Shown in pieces: positions 8,815 through 17,064 of a stretch of DNA of 64,000 bases. The notes under the pieces are model-generated. The model was not told the DNA's origin and searched no databases. It saw only the letters and a list, made by a program, of their open reading frames with translations. A program made the position numbers and the translations under genes. This DNA comes from Alienimonas californiensis (GTDB lineage: Bacteria; Planctomycetota; Planctomycetia; Planctomycetales; Planctomycetaceae), in NCBI RefSeq assembly GCF_007743815.1, contig NZ_CP036265.1:3428823-3492822 (forward strand), in the 5' to 3' direction. Within the stretch, counting starts at the first letter, position 1, and the number at the start of each line of letters is the position of its first letter.

Positions 8815-9685
8815 TCAGCCCGCCGCCGATGATCCGCACGGCCGCGTAGGATCTCGACCGATTGCGATCGCTCTGAACAGCCCGAGCGGCAGCATCGGGG
8901 GTTCGCGGCGAGCCTGGAGCCAAAGGAACACGATCATCAGAAGGGCGGCGAAGCCGAACGCGGTCACCGTCACGGCGTCGCTCCACCCGTGCTCGCCGGC
9001 CCTCGTGATCCCGTAGGCGAGTGCGATCATCGCGCCGGTTCCGCCAATCGCGTCCAACGCATTAAGCCCGCCAGGGCGCCGCCGCCCCTCGACCAGGGCC
9101 CGGGCGCCGGCGAGCGCCGCCAGGCCGATCGGAACGTTGATGAGGAACGCCCACCGCCAGCCCAGCGTCCCCCCAGGAAGCCCCTGAGCAGGATTCCGAC
9201 GGTCTGCCCACGGCGGACATTGCCGCGTAGACGGCCATAGCCGAGTTGCGCGTCTTGCCCACAGGAAAGGTGGTGGCGATCAGCGCCAACACGTTCGGCG
9301 CGACCAGCGCCGCCCCGAGACCTCGCAGGCTCCGGGCGGCGATCGACATCCCTCCGTTCAGGACGAGACCGCCCAGCAGCGATGCGGCCGTGAATACGGC
9401 AAGGCCAATTCGCAACACCCGCCGCCGACCGAAGAGGTCGCCGAGCCGACCGCCGAACAGCAGCAGGGCGCCGAAGACCAGAACGTACGCGTTGATGATC
9501 CACGGCAGGGCCGACGTTAAAACCGTCAAGTCGCGTTGAATGCTTGGCAGAGCGATATTCGCAATGGTGTCGTCCAAAACGAGCATAAGTTGCGCCGTCG
9601 CGATCACGACTCAGGACAGGCCCAGCACGTGACCGCTCTTGAAAGTCGTGGACCGGTCCGCCTGCGAGATTTCGATTGTGCTCAA
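8815..9685 (-). pseudogene. Broken DHA2-type MFS drug exporter
   Basis: Reading from a possible TTG at 9685, the translation begins with a leader, LSTIEISQADRSTTFKSGHV, and hits an in-frame TGA at 9611-9613. It resumes as VIATAQLMLVLDDTIANIAL, then GGRLGDLFGRRRVL, which are hallmarks of helix 1 and the helix 2-3 loop of 14-helix DHA2 exporters. At about 9214 and again near 9150 the homology changes frame (GQTVGILLRG, then DAIGGTGAMIALAYG in the frame ending at 8815). It stops after the sequence PLGLF, roughly at helix 7-8, so the C-terminal half is missing. One nonsense mutation, at least two frameshifts and a truncation make this a clear pseudogene. Confidence 0.85.
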
Positions 9686-9798
9686 ACAAAAGCCTGTCTG
9701 ATAAAGACTATTTAATGCTGTGGCGGGATCGTGAATATTGCAGCCCCCCGGTTCGCGGGGAGCCGCAGTGCGTCGGCCTCTGTTTTCCCGGCGAGGCC

Positions 9799-10656
9799 TC
9801 AGCGCACGTCCACCACGAACGGAATGACGCGAACCTGTCCATCCTGTTTGAACTGACCCCAGCCCTTGTAGAGGCCCGGCTCCGGGAAATGAGCCTCGAA
9901 CTCGACTTTGCCGGCGGTCGCGTCTTCGAGCACAGGGTGGACGTGGACGTATTCCCCCGCGGCGCTGACAAACATCAGGTGCCCCAGCGCGCCCATGAAG
10001 GGCTCCAACTGGGCGGAACCGTCGTTCTCGTCTGCGAGCGCGAAGGCGACCCGCGTCGCTTGCCCGGCTTTCAGCGGCTCGGCGGAGACGGACGTCCGGA
10101 GGCCGTCCGCTTCCACGTCGCCCGGCACATTGGGAACGAGGGACGGGGCGGGCGGGGCGTCTCCGGCAACGAAGACGGATCCGAGGGCCGTGGCGTGCCC
10201 GCCGCCCGTCGGCGCGTAGTCGGCGAACAGGCGGTACCGTCCGCCGACAGGGAAGGTGTGGGTGATCGTTAAGCGCCCCTCTGCGTCGACTGACGGGTGA
10301 ATATGGGCGAAGCGGTCGAGCCCGTCCCGCACGATGACGAGATGAACCTTCTCCTCGTGGACGATGTCGAGATCCTTCACCATCGTGCCGTCGGCCGAAT
10401 GAATCATCAGCTTGAGCGTGACGGGGAGACCCGCCACCGGTTCCGCCGGCTCGGTCGCCACGATCAGCTCCGCCGCGGCCGGAGAGCCGTGCGAACGTTC
10501 ATGTCCGCCGTGATGATGTTCTTGATGAAGCCCTTGACGATGCCCGTGGTCGTTCACGTTCTCCTTGGGTTCGGAGGTACAGCCGAAAGTCGTAGAGACG
10601 ATTCCAAGCGTAATGAGCGGTTTCATAATGAGCGGTTTCATGATGAGCGGTTTCAT
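9799..10656 (-). CDS. His-rich putative lipoprotein, metal related
   Basis: 285 residues. The N-terminus is three copies of MKPLI followed by a hydrophobic segment and a Cys at residue 26 (TTFGC), a plausible though imperfect lipobox. Residues 35-58 hold a cluster of about ten His (DHGHRQGLHQEHHHGGHERS), a likely metal-binding region. The rest looks like two beta-sandwich domains with repeated HxH motifs (FAHIHPS near residue 112, VHVHPV near residue 238). The gene overlaps the preceding HMA-MauE gene by four bases and follows a Cys-tailed sigma factor, so a periplasmic or outer-membrane role in copper or mercury handling is likely. No enzyme activity is evident. Confidence 0.75.
   Translation of the reverse strand: MKPLIMKPLIMKPLITLGIVSTTFGCTSEPKENVNDHGHRQGLHQEHHHGGHERSHGSPAAAELIVATEPAEPVAGLPVTLKLMIHSADGTMVKDLDIVHEEKVHLVIVRDGLDRFAHIHPSVDAEGRLTITHTFPVGGRYRLFADYAPTGGGHATALGSVFVAGDAPPAPSLVPNVPGDVEADGLRTSVSAEPLKAGQATRVAFALADENDGSAQLEPFMGALGHLMFVSAAGEYVHVHPVLEDATAGKVEFEAHFPEPGLYKGWGQFKQDGQVRVIPFVVDVR
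10612..10656 (-). repeat. Triple 15-bp tandem repeat over a start codon
   Basis: Three tandem copies of ATGAAACCGCTCAT(T/C) on the minus strand (15 bp each, one base differing). Each copy supplies an in-frame ATG, giving the lipoprotein gene three stacked possible starts (10656, 10641, 10626). Confidence 0.9.
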
Positions 10657-11399
10657 AATGAATGTCCTCCGGCGATCAGCGCGAACGCCGCCATGGCGAC
10701 CATCAGCCCGTCCTCGACCAGGGTCACTGTGGACATCGGGAGGTTAAACACGGTGCCCAGGCACGCGCAGCGGATCTTCCGCTTATTTAATAGACTTTGG
10801 ATCACGCCGACGCTGCTGACCGACATCACCACGAGCGTTGCGAAGTTCGTCGCCGCCGGCTGAAATCCGGTGACGTACGCCGCCCCGAGCGCCAATTCGA
10901 TAAACGGATAGACGTACCCGTAGGCGGGAACCCGCCGAGCCACGACGTCATAGCTGCCGTAGTTGTCCGCAAATCCCCGCAGGTCGAGCAGTTTGAAGAA
11001 CGCGAAGGCGAGGAAGAACGCCCCCATGAAGTTCCCCATGGCCCGGCCCCAGTCAAAGTCGCCGACGCGCACCTCGACCAGAGCCACCACCCCCACCAGA
11101 AACGCGACGAGCAGGAGCAGCGGGAAGTAGGTCGTCGCGGTCGGGGCGTCAGCGGGTCGCTCGGCAACTGCCGGCGCAGACGGCGCGGCGATCTCGCCGA
11201 GGATTTGGTATCCGGCCTGAGCCACCGCGTCCTTAACGGACTCAGTCGAGGCGTCGCCGTCGACCGTCAGCGTCTTGTCGGCGGACGCGACGTCGATCTT
11301 CCACCGATCGACCCCCAGCGTGCGATTCAAATAGGGCTCCACGGTCGCGACGCAGCTGCCGCAGCGCAAATTCGTTCTGAACTGTTTCGTCGTCTTCAT
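10653..11399 (-). CDS. HMA domain fused to a MauE/DoxX-like membrane domain
   Basis: 248 residues; the ATG at 11399 is preceded by GAGGAG at good spacing. Residues 1-65 form a heavy-metal-associated domain with the metal-binding loop RCGSCVATV near residue 12. After an Ala/Pro linker come four membrane helices of MauE/DoxX type (about residues 95-248), with FMGAFFLAFAFFKLLDL in the second. A CxC motif (RCACLG, near residue 212) lies in the loop after the third helix and could receive metal or carry redox chemistry. The gene overlaps the His-rich lipoprotein by four bases and is 192 bp downstream of the sigma factor gene. Copper or mercury transfer across the inner membrane is the likely role, inferred from the motifs. 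Confidence 0.8.
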   Translation of the reverse strand: MKTTKQFRTNLRCGSCVATVEPYLNRTLGVDRWKIDVASADKTLTVDGDASTESVKDAVAQAGYQILGEIAAPSAPAVAERPADAPTATTYFPLLLLVAFLVGVVALVEVRVGDFDWGRAMGNFMGAFFLAFAFFKLLDLRGFADNYGSYDVVARRVPAYGYVYPFIELALGAAYVTGFQPAATNFATLVVMSVSSVGVIQSLLNKRKIRCACLGTVFNLPMSTVTLVEDGLMVAMAAFALIAGGHSL

Positions 11400-11591
11400 C
11401 GCGTAGGCTCCTCGACGGGCGTGAGCCGCCCGGCGTGTTGGTGAAAGGTGCGGGCGAACCCGGCGGCCTGCGGCCCGCCACGGCGGCGGCCGAGCCATTC
11501 ACCTGTGCAGACGCACGACCGAGTCGCGCGTTACACCTCGGGTCGACTGAAACGACGAAGTGAGCCGAGAGGGCGGCTGAAAACGGGTCGA

Positions 11592-12155
11592 TCAGCGGCG
11601 CGAGCAGGTGCAGTCGAAGCACCCGTGGGCGGCGCAGGTGCGGCAACTGCGCTGCAACTCGTTTCGGAGCGCGGCCCGCGCCCGGTGAAGTCGCACACGG
11701 GCGTTCCCGGGCGAGATCCCGATCGCCTCCGCGGCGAAGCCGACGTCGTCCCCGTCGAGGTCGACGCGACGGATGAGGTCGGAATACTCCGGCTTGAGCA
11801 GGGGGATGAGGTCGTTGACGCATTCGCAGACGACCCGCTCCAGGTCGTCCTCGAACCCGGCGTCGGTCCCGGACGCCTCGCGGGCTCGGGCCTCGAACGC
11901 CTTCCGGCCGGCGGCGGCGCGGCGGTAGTGGTCCACGACGGCGTTGCGCAGTAGCCGGTAGAACCACGCGACGGCGCGTTCGTCGTCGCGGATTTCGCCG
12001 GCCTTGTCCAATCCCCGCACGAACGCGTCCTGGAGAATCTCCTCGGCGTCTTCGCGTCTGCCGACGCGAGCCGTGAGAAAGTCGAGGAATCGCCGATGAT
12101 TCGCGAGAAGCCGCGCGACGACGTCCGATGCCTGATTGGGTTCGTCTGGGCTCAT
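11592..12155 (-). CDS. ECF sigma factor with C-terminal Cys cluster
   Basis: 187 residues of the sigma-70 ECF type. Region 2 is seen at about residues 20-90 (EDAEEILQDAFVRGL, then AWFYRLLRNAVVDHYRR) and region 4 at about residues 115-170 (helix-turn-helix ISPGNARVRLHRARAAL). The unusual part is the last 17 residues, which hold five Cys in a CX2CX4CX2CXC arrangement with one His. A Cys-rich tail that senses copper directly is known in the CorE-type ECF sigma factors of Myxococcus xanthus, and none of the genes around here encodes an anti-sigma factor. The HMA-MauE and His-rich lipoprotein genes downstream are the likely targets. The metal-sensing role is inference by analogy. Confidence 0.88.
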   Translation of the reverse strand: MSPDEPNQASDVVARLLANHRRFLDFLTARVGRREDAEEILQDAFVRGLDKAGEIRDDERAVAWFYRLLRNAVVDHYRRAAAGRKAFEARAREASGTDAGFEDDLERVVCECVNDLIPLLKPEYSDLIRRVDLDGDDVGFAAEAIGISPGNARVRLHRARAALRNELQRSCRTCAAHGCFDCTCSRR

Positions 12156-12357
12156 CTTCCGTCCTCGTCCACTGGGGTCGACAGCACGTTATACCAGCTC
12201 CCTCTGCGGCATGTCCCTTCGCTCGTAACCCTGCGGTGACGGGAGCTGGGTCGGCGGGGAGGAGGGGTTTCTGCCGAGTCCTAAGGAAAAGATCCCGCCC
12301 CGCCCGAACCCGGGCGGAACGGGACCGTGGGGCATGGAATCAGAGTCAGCTTCCGGC

Positions 12358-12440
12358 CCGCTCCTTCAGCCCGTCGATCGTCTCGCTCGCCTCCCCTCGG
12401 GACAGCTCCTCCGCGATCGACAGCGCGAACCGCCGCAGCC
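12358..12440 (-). repeat. Degenerate copy of the tail of the 14941-15429 gene
   Basis: The plus-strand text CTCCTTCAGCCCGTCGATCG followed by CTCGCTCGCCT and GACAGCTCCTCCGC matches 14954-15012 in the same order with scattered substitutions. As in the intact copy, it is preceded by the CCGCCCGAACC hairpin about 60 bp before. It corresponds to the last 25 or so codons of that gene (the ELSRRQASEAIDRLKERV region). Confidence 0.6.
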
Positions 12441-12807
12441 CTTTGTCGCGTGGCCGACGCCGTTCGACCCACCCGGTGCGGGGCGGACGGAATCGCTCGG
12501 GCGTCGCTGGCGTGGATCGCGGAGCGGATCGGCCAGAGCCCCGGAACCGTGCACATGGGCCCTCGAGCAGTCAATCGCCGCCGGACTCAACGAGCGGGTG
12601 CGGCAGGGCCGGGGCGGGCCCGGCCGCAACGCGGAGGTCGCCCGCGTCCCCCTGGGCGACCGGAAGCCGGCTTCCGGTCGCGACCGAAAGAATCCGTCCG
12701 TTGTCGAGGAAGCCCGCTTCCTCCTTTCCATAATTATGGACGGGGCCGCCGCCTCCGGCGGGCGCCCCGCCGGCAATTCTTTGACGAACTAGACAGACAT
12801 CTGTCCG

Positions 12808-12875
12808 CCTCGCTCGCCTGCGGGCGGCTCAGCTCCGCGGTAGTGTTCCGGCCGAACAGCCACCGCAGTTCAAGC
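12808..12875 (-). repeat. Second degenerate copy of the same gene tail
   Basis: CGCCTCGCTCGCCTGCGGGC, GGCTCAGCTCCGC and GGCCGAACAGCCACCGCAG align with 14973-15030 inside the intact gene. It lies directly against the MITE-like element that begins at 12884. Confidence 0.55.
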
Positions 12876-12883
12876 TCGGCGAG

Positions 12884-13027
12884 GCGTCAGGGGCGTCAGG
12901 GAGTAGACCGCACTCATTCCTCTTCCTCCCGCGCCGGCGGCGAGGAGACGTCGAACCCGCCTCTCGGGGAGGGCGCCGTCGTGTTCCTGCTCCAAGGAGT
13001 TGCCGTATCCCCCCTGACGCCCCCGAC
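12884..13027. repeat. MITE-like element with inverted ends (copy B)
   Basis: The left end GCGTCAGGGGCGTCAGGGAG (12884-12903) is mirrored by CCCCTGACGCCCCCGAC at 13011-13027. The interior resembles copy A near both ends (GTAGACCGCACTC against GTAAACCGTATTC). No transposase gene lies inside. Confidence 0.6.
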
Positions 13028-13466
13028 GGCGCGAGGTCCGGCCGTCTCGGCTCCGAGAAGCTCCGATCGGCACGACTCGTTCCGGAGCCTCGCCGCCCGA
13101 CCCGTGAGCGGACGATTAGGGCCGCGCCGCAACGCGTTGACGCGGAAGCCAGCGCGCCTCACCGTGTCTGAGAAAGCCGTCGCAGATGCCAGCCGTCCCC
13201 CCCGCCGCCGCCGACCCCCACGTTCTGGCACAGCTTCGCCGTCCCCCGGATCGAAGCGGGGAACCCACCCGCACCGTGCAGGAACCTCCTTGGGCACAAG
13301 GACGTGCGGACGACAACGGCATCCCCCTCGTTTTGAACCGCGGCGGCCGGGGCATGGTCAGCCCGGCTGACTTCACGCTTCCCGATCCCCACTCGACGCA
13401 TGATAACGTGCGAGCGTTTTCTTGCGGAGTGTCGGAGAAACACGAGTTGACCAAGAAACCGGAAAT

Positions 13467-14720
13467 ATGAAGCACATCATAAAGGATGACGCCCGCCGAG
13501 CGGCGATCACTCGGCGTGAATTTGGAGGGATGCTCGGCGTGGCGGGCGCGGTCTGCGGAATGAGTCGAGCGTCTGCGAGGGGAGTTCAGGAGGCGCCGAC
13601 GGATGCGGACGGAAAGGTCATTCCCGGCTTCGAGACAACTGGGGAGGAGTCGGTCGCTCCGAAGGACTGGCAGCCTTACTCCGATCGCAGGGTGAAGGTG
13701 GGGATCGCCGGATACGGCCTCTGTAAGTTCGGAGCGGCGTTCTTCTACCAGAACCATCCCAACGTCGAGGTGGTGGCCGCGACCGATCTCGATCCCGGGC
13801 GGTGCGCCGAACTGGCCAAGGCGGTCGGCGCCAGGAAGACCTATCCGTCCTGCGAAGAAATGATCAGGGACAAGAGCGTCGAAGCCGTCTTCATCGCCAC
13901 CGACGCCCCGAGCCACGCACGTCTGGCGATCATGGCGCTCGATCACGGCAAGCATGTGTGCTCCGCCGTTCCCGCTGTTTTCGGGTTTGAGGCGGAGGAC
14001 GAAGCGGAAAGATTGTTCAAGTCCGTCAAGAGGAGCGGCTTGAAATACATGATGAACGAAACCTCGACGTTCCATGAGGATCTCTACGCGAAAAGGATGC
14101 AATACCAATCCGGAGCCCTCGGGAAGATCATCTATTCGGAAGGGGAGTATTGGCACGACGGCGTCGGCGCCCTCGAAAGTTACAATCCGAAGACCGGCAA
14201 CATCGACCAGCATGGATGGCGCCGCGCGTTGCCGCCGATGTGGTATCCGACGCACGCCACGGCCTACTACGTTTCCGTGACCGGAGGCCGGTTCACGGAG
14301 GCGTCCGGTCTCGGGACTGAGAGCTACTATCCGGTCTTCAAGGACGGGGCCAACCAGTATCGGAACTCTTTCGGCACGGAGATCGCCATGCTGAAGACGA
14401 GCGAGGGCGGCATCTCGCGCATGGGAGTGAGCTGGGACATGAAGAACGCCCACGGGGAGCAGGGGCGCGTTTACGGCGAGAAGACTCATGATGAGAACGT
14501 CGACGGCAGCCGCCCGCCTCTCCCGCCCGGCGTCGGCGGCGGCGGGCACGGCGGTTCTCACGGGAGGTTGACCAATGATTTTATCGAGTCGATTCTGCTC
14601 GATCGAAAGCCGATCGTGGATATCGGCGACGCCCTGAACATGACCCTCGCCGGCACGATCGCCCATAAATCCGCACTCAGGTACGGCGAGTGGATGAAGA
14701 TCCCGCAGTATGACTTATAA
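13467..14720 (+). CDS. Tat-exported Gfo/Idh/MocA-family oxidoreductase
   Basis: 417 residues. The N-terminus carries a twin-arginine motif (TRREFGGMLGVAGAV, about residues 12-26), so export through Tat is likely. The Rossmann domain starts near residue 75 with VGIAGYGLCKFGA, a glycine-rich NAD(P)-binding loop, followed by ATDLDPGRC and EAVFIATDAPSHA. A C-terminal Gfo/Idh/MocA-type domain follows, with the EKPV-like region changed to CSAVPAV near residue 165, so the usual catalytic Lys is not obvious. Near the C-terminus is a Gly/His-rich loop (PGVGGGGHGGSHG). Planctomycetes carry many such exported dehydrogenases and glycosidase-like relatives. The gene stands alone; the substrate is unknown. 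Confidence 0.85.
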   Translation: MKHIIKDDARRAAITRREFGGMLGVAGAVCGMSRASARGVQEAPTDADGKVIPGFETTGEESVAPKDWQPYSDRRVKVGIAGYGLCKFGAAFFYQNHPNVEVVAATDLDPGRCAELAKAVGARKTYPSCEEMIRDKSVEAVFIATDAPSHARLAIMALDHGKHVCSAVPAVFGFEAEDEAERLFKSVKRSGLKYMMNETSTFHEDLYAKRMQYQSGALGKIIYSEGEYWHDGVGALESYNPKTGNIDQHGWRRALPPMWYPTHATAYYVSVTGGRFTEASGLGTESYYPVFKDGANQYRNSFGTEIAMLKTSEGGISRMGVSWDMKNAHGEQGRVYGEKTHDENVDGSRPPLPPGVGGGGHGGSHGRLTNDFIESILLDRKPIVDIGDALNMTLAGTIAHKSALRYGEWMKIPQYDL

Positions 14721-14940
14721 ATACCGATCCGGGGATAGGCCGGTAACGCGTCGCTCCTGACGCAGACCCCGTCGCGAGTTCAGTCCGTCGCGTCAATCAC
14801 GCTTTTTACCCGCAGTCGAAGTCGCGTCCTCGGGCAGTCGTCGGAGGCCTTCGACGTGACCGATCCGTCCGGGGGGCTAACAAAATGATCCCGCCCCGCC
14901 CGAACCTGGACGGGGAGGGATCAAGCGGCAATCTTTCAAA
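14721..14940. other. Intergenic with hairpin repeat
   Basis: Between two convergent genes. It contains a CCGCCCGAACCTGGACGGGG hairpin at about 14891-14910, which could end transcription from one or both sides. No gene is visible. Confidence 0.4.
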
Positions 14941-15429
14941 TCACTGTTCAACACGCTCCTTCAGCCGGTCGATCGCCTCGCTCGCCTGCCGGCGGCTCAG
15001 TTCCTCCGCCGTTGTGAGGCCGAACCGCCGCCGGAGTTCCTCCGTCAACTCTACGCCCGCCTTGCGGCTGAAGGCGTGCAACGCCCGCACCTGCTTCTCG
15101 GTGCAGGGCAATGACCCACGGCCGTTCGTCATCGAGCCGTTGGTCGTAGACCCGTTGCGGGCCGAGCTGCCGTTGCTTCCGCGTGGACCGTTCACCGGCC
15201 GCCAGCGTTCCTCCTGCGAGTCATCGCCGCTTCCGCCGGGCTTAACGCCCAGTTCGGCGTCGACCGTTTCGCGGATCACGCCGAAGATCCCGCGGACCTG
15301 GCGCCGCAGGCGTTCGTGGTCCTTCAACAGGTCCGCGGACAGCTCGACCTCGACGTTCACCATCGCTCCCTTGGAGCCGTAGGCGGGCAGGCCCACTTTG
15401 CGGGACAAGCCCGCGTTCAACTTCAACAT
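14941..15429 (-). CDS. Conserved cassette protein, 162 residues, unknown function
   Basis: The N-terminal part (residues 1-60) reads as a beta-rich domain beginning MLKLNAGLSRKVGLPAYGSK with VNVEVELSADLL after it. A low-complexity linker of Ser, Asn and Gly follows (residues 85-110). The C-terminal 50 residues are helical (TEKQVRALHAFSRKAGVELT, then EELSRRQASEAIDRLK). I recall similar proteins next to clamp-like genes in planctomycetes, but no function is known to me. It lies 40 bp downstream of the clamp-like gene and ends the minus-strand cassette. Broken copies of its 3' end are scattered in the window (2730, 12358, 12808). Confidence 0.7.
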   Translation of the reverse strand: MLKLNAGLSRKVGLPAYGSKGAMVNVEVELSADLLKDHERLRRQVRGIFGVIRETVDAELGVKPGGSGDDSQEERWRPVNGPRGSNGSSARNGSTTNGSMTNGRGSLPCTEKQVRALHAFSRKAGVELTEELRRRFGLTTAEELSRRQASEAIDRLKERVEQ

Positions 15430-15469
15430 CGATTCGCTCCGTTCGGGATGTGGATGAAGGAGCGGCCGG

Positions 15470-16972
15470 CTACGCGGTGAGCGAGCCCAGCCGCTTGAGA
15501 CTGCCGAGGGCGCTGGAGACCAGCCGGTCCCGCCGCTTCAGCCTGCGGAGGTCCGCGGCCAGCCCCTTCGCCTCCGCGGCGGCGTCGGCCAGCGTCGCCT
15601 GCAGGGCGGTCGCCCGGTCCAGCAAGGCCTCGGGATCGGCGGCGGCGTGGCCGTTGGCGGCGTGGCCGTTGGCGGCGTGACCGTTGGCGGCGTGGCCGTT
15701 GGTCGCGGTGGGCTCGGCGGGGGAGCCGTTCAGGCGGTTCGCGGGCATCTGCGTGGCAGGGCGTTTCATGGGGGTGACAGTTGTCGCGGGGACGGCGGAC
15801 GCCGGACCCTCCGCGGTCAGCCGCACGGCTCCGTCCGCGGGCACGGGATCCCCGGCCAGCGTGGCGAAGACCACCGTGGTTCCGGGCTGGCCATCGCCGG
15901 CGGGGGCGTCACAGCGGACCGGTTCCTCCGGCCCGTTCAGCACCCACTGCGTGCAGCCGGCGGACAGGGCTCGAGCGACGAACCGACGATCCGCCACGCA
16001 GATTGCGGCGCCGCGGACGTCGGAATCGGCCGTCGTCAGTTCCACCGGGGCACCGCCCTCCTCGGCGGCCCGGATCAGCAACGTGTCGTCGGCGATCTCG
16101 AGCGTGACCGAGCGCCGGTCGGCGCCGGCGCCCGGCAGGCGGTCCAGCCGATCGGCGAGGAACGCCGCGTCGGCCGCGGACAGCATCACGCTCGCCTTGC
16201 CCTCGCCGCCGGGCACGACGCGGTCCAGGTCCGGGAACCGGGCGTCGCGGGCCTCGGGCGACCAGATTGACCAGTCACCGCATTGCAGCACGGCCAGCCC
16301 CGCAGACTTCCCGCCGGGCAGGAACGCGACCAGCGCCTCCTCGCCCCGCAGCGAGGCCGTGGAGAGCACGTGCGGGGCCGGCAGCAGAATCGGCTTGTCG
16401 AAGCTGAACGTGAAGCCGCGGGCGATCAGCAGGTGATGACTGTCGGTTGCCTCGATCCGGCCGGCGTGCGGGTCGAGGCGGACGCAGCCTAGGGCGTAGC
16501 GGGTCGACTCGGCGTCCGTCACCTCGCAGGCGGGCCGCAGCGCCGCGGCGAAGCCGGGACCCGGGTCGTGATACTCCTCCACGGCCGGCGGAGCGAAGCT
16601 CGCGGCCCGATCCCGAGCCTGCTTTTCCAGGGCGCCGCGGACGCTGCGGGGCACGCCCTTCTCGTCCCAGTTGGCGACCACGGCATCGCCGTCAGCCTCA
16701 GACAAGTGCACGTCGCCGCCCTTCGCTGCGCCGGCGTCGGCCAGCAGGGCGTACGGCAGGACCAGCCCGGCGGGCGGGCGATCGCCGGGGAGCAGCAGGC
16801 TGACACCACGACCGTCGGGGCCGACGGCGGTGAGGCGGGTTCCGCCTTCGGCGTCGGCGTCGGCGTCGATGCGAACCGGTGGGCCTTGGTCGCGGGCCTT
16901 CAGCCCGAGGTGTTTCTTGGCCACCGTGCGGAAGCGGTGCAGCGTCCGCCGGGGCAGGATGATCGGAGGCAT
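15470..16972 (-). CDS. Beta-sliding-clamp-like (DnaN-fold) protein
   Basis: 500 residues. The middle shows clamp-like landmarks: ESTRYALGCVRLDP followed by RIEATDSHHLL at about residues 153-185, matching the domain-2 pattern 'RyaLnGV...ATDgHRL' of DnaN, and FPDLDRVVPG near residue 247, matching 'PDyrrVIP'. The third segment (RSVTLEIADDTLLIRAAEEG) also reads like a clamp strand pattern. It is too divergent and too long to be the housekeeping clamp (about 370 residues). Residues 385-430 form a low-complexity linker with four ATNGHA-type repeats, and the last 65 residues form an Ala/Leu-rich coiled coil ending in a basic patch (RRLKRRDRL). It may be a repurposed clamp that tethers a partner to DNA, which is inference. 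Confidence 0.65.
   Translation of the reverse strand: MPPIILPRRTLHRFRTVAKKHLGLKARDQGPPVRIDADADAEGGTRLTAVGPDGRGVSLLLPGDRPPAGLVLPYALLADAGAAKGGDVHLSEADGDAVVANWDEKGVPRSVRGALEKQARDRAASFAPPAVEEYHDPGPGFAAALRPACEVTDAESTRYALGCVRLDPHAGRIEATDSHHLLIARGFTFSFDKPILLPAPHVLSTASLRGEEALVAFLPGGKSAGLAVLQCGDWSIWSPEARDARFPDLDRVVPGGEGKASVMLSAADAAFLADRLDRLPGAGADRRSVTLEIADDTLLIRAAEEGGAPVELTTADSDVRGAAICVADRRFVARALSAGCTQWVLNGPEEPVRCDAPAGDGQPGTTVVFATLAGDPVPADGAVRLTAEGPASAVPATTVTPMKRPATQMPANRLNGSPAEPTATNGHAANGHAANGHAANGHAAADPEALLDRATALQATLADAAAEAKGLAADLRRLKRRDRLVSSALGSLKRLGSLTA
15641..15700 (-). repeat. Four 15-bp tandem repeats inside the clamp-like gene
   Basis: Four units of GGCGGCGTGGCCGTT (one with A for G), in frame, encoding four Asn-Gly-His-Ala-Ala units on the minus strand. 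The array sits in the linker between the clamp-like part and the C-terminal coiled coil, so copy number would change linker length only. Confidence 0.9.
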
Positions 16973-17064
16973 GGGGCGGCCCTTCGTGTTCAGGATGAAT
17001 GGGGTGAGAGAAAAGGCCGGCGACGGGGTTTAGCCCGCCGCCGGTCGTGGGCGTCGCGGCCGAT

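Larger units (their letters stand above)
12156..13466. other. Gene-poor region with degenerate repeats
   Basis: I find no supportable gene in these 1.3 kb. It holds a hairpin-forming CCCGCCCGAACCCGGGCGG near 12297, two short stretches resembling the 3' end of the gene at 14941-15429 (about 12358-12440 and 12808-12875), and a MITE-like element at 12884-13027. The final ~80 bp before 13467 probably contain the promoter of the oxidoreductase gene. Confidence 0.5.
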
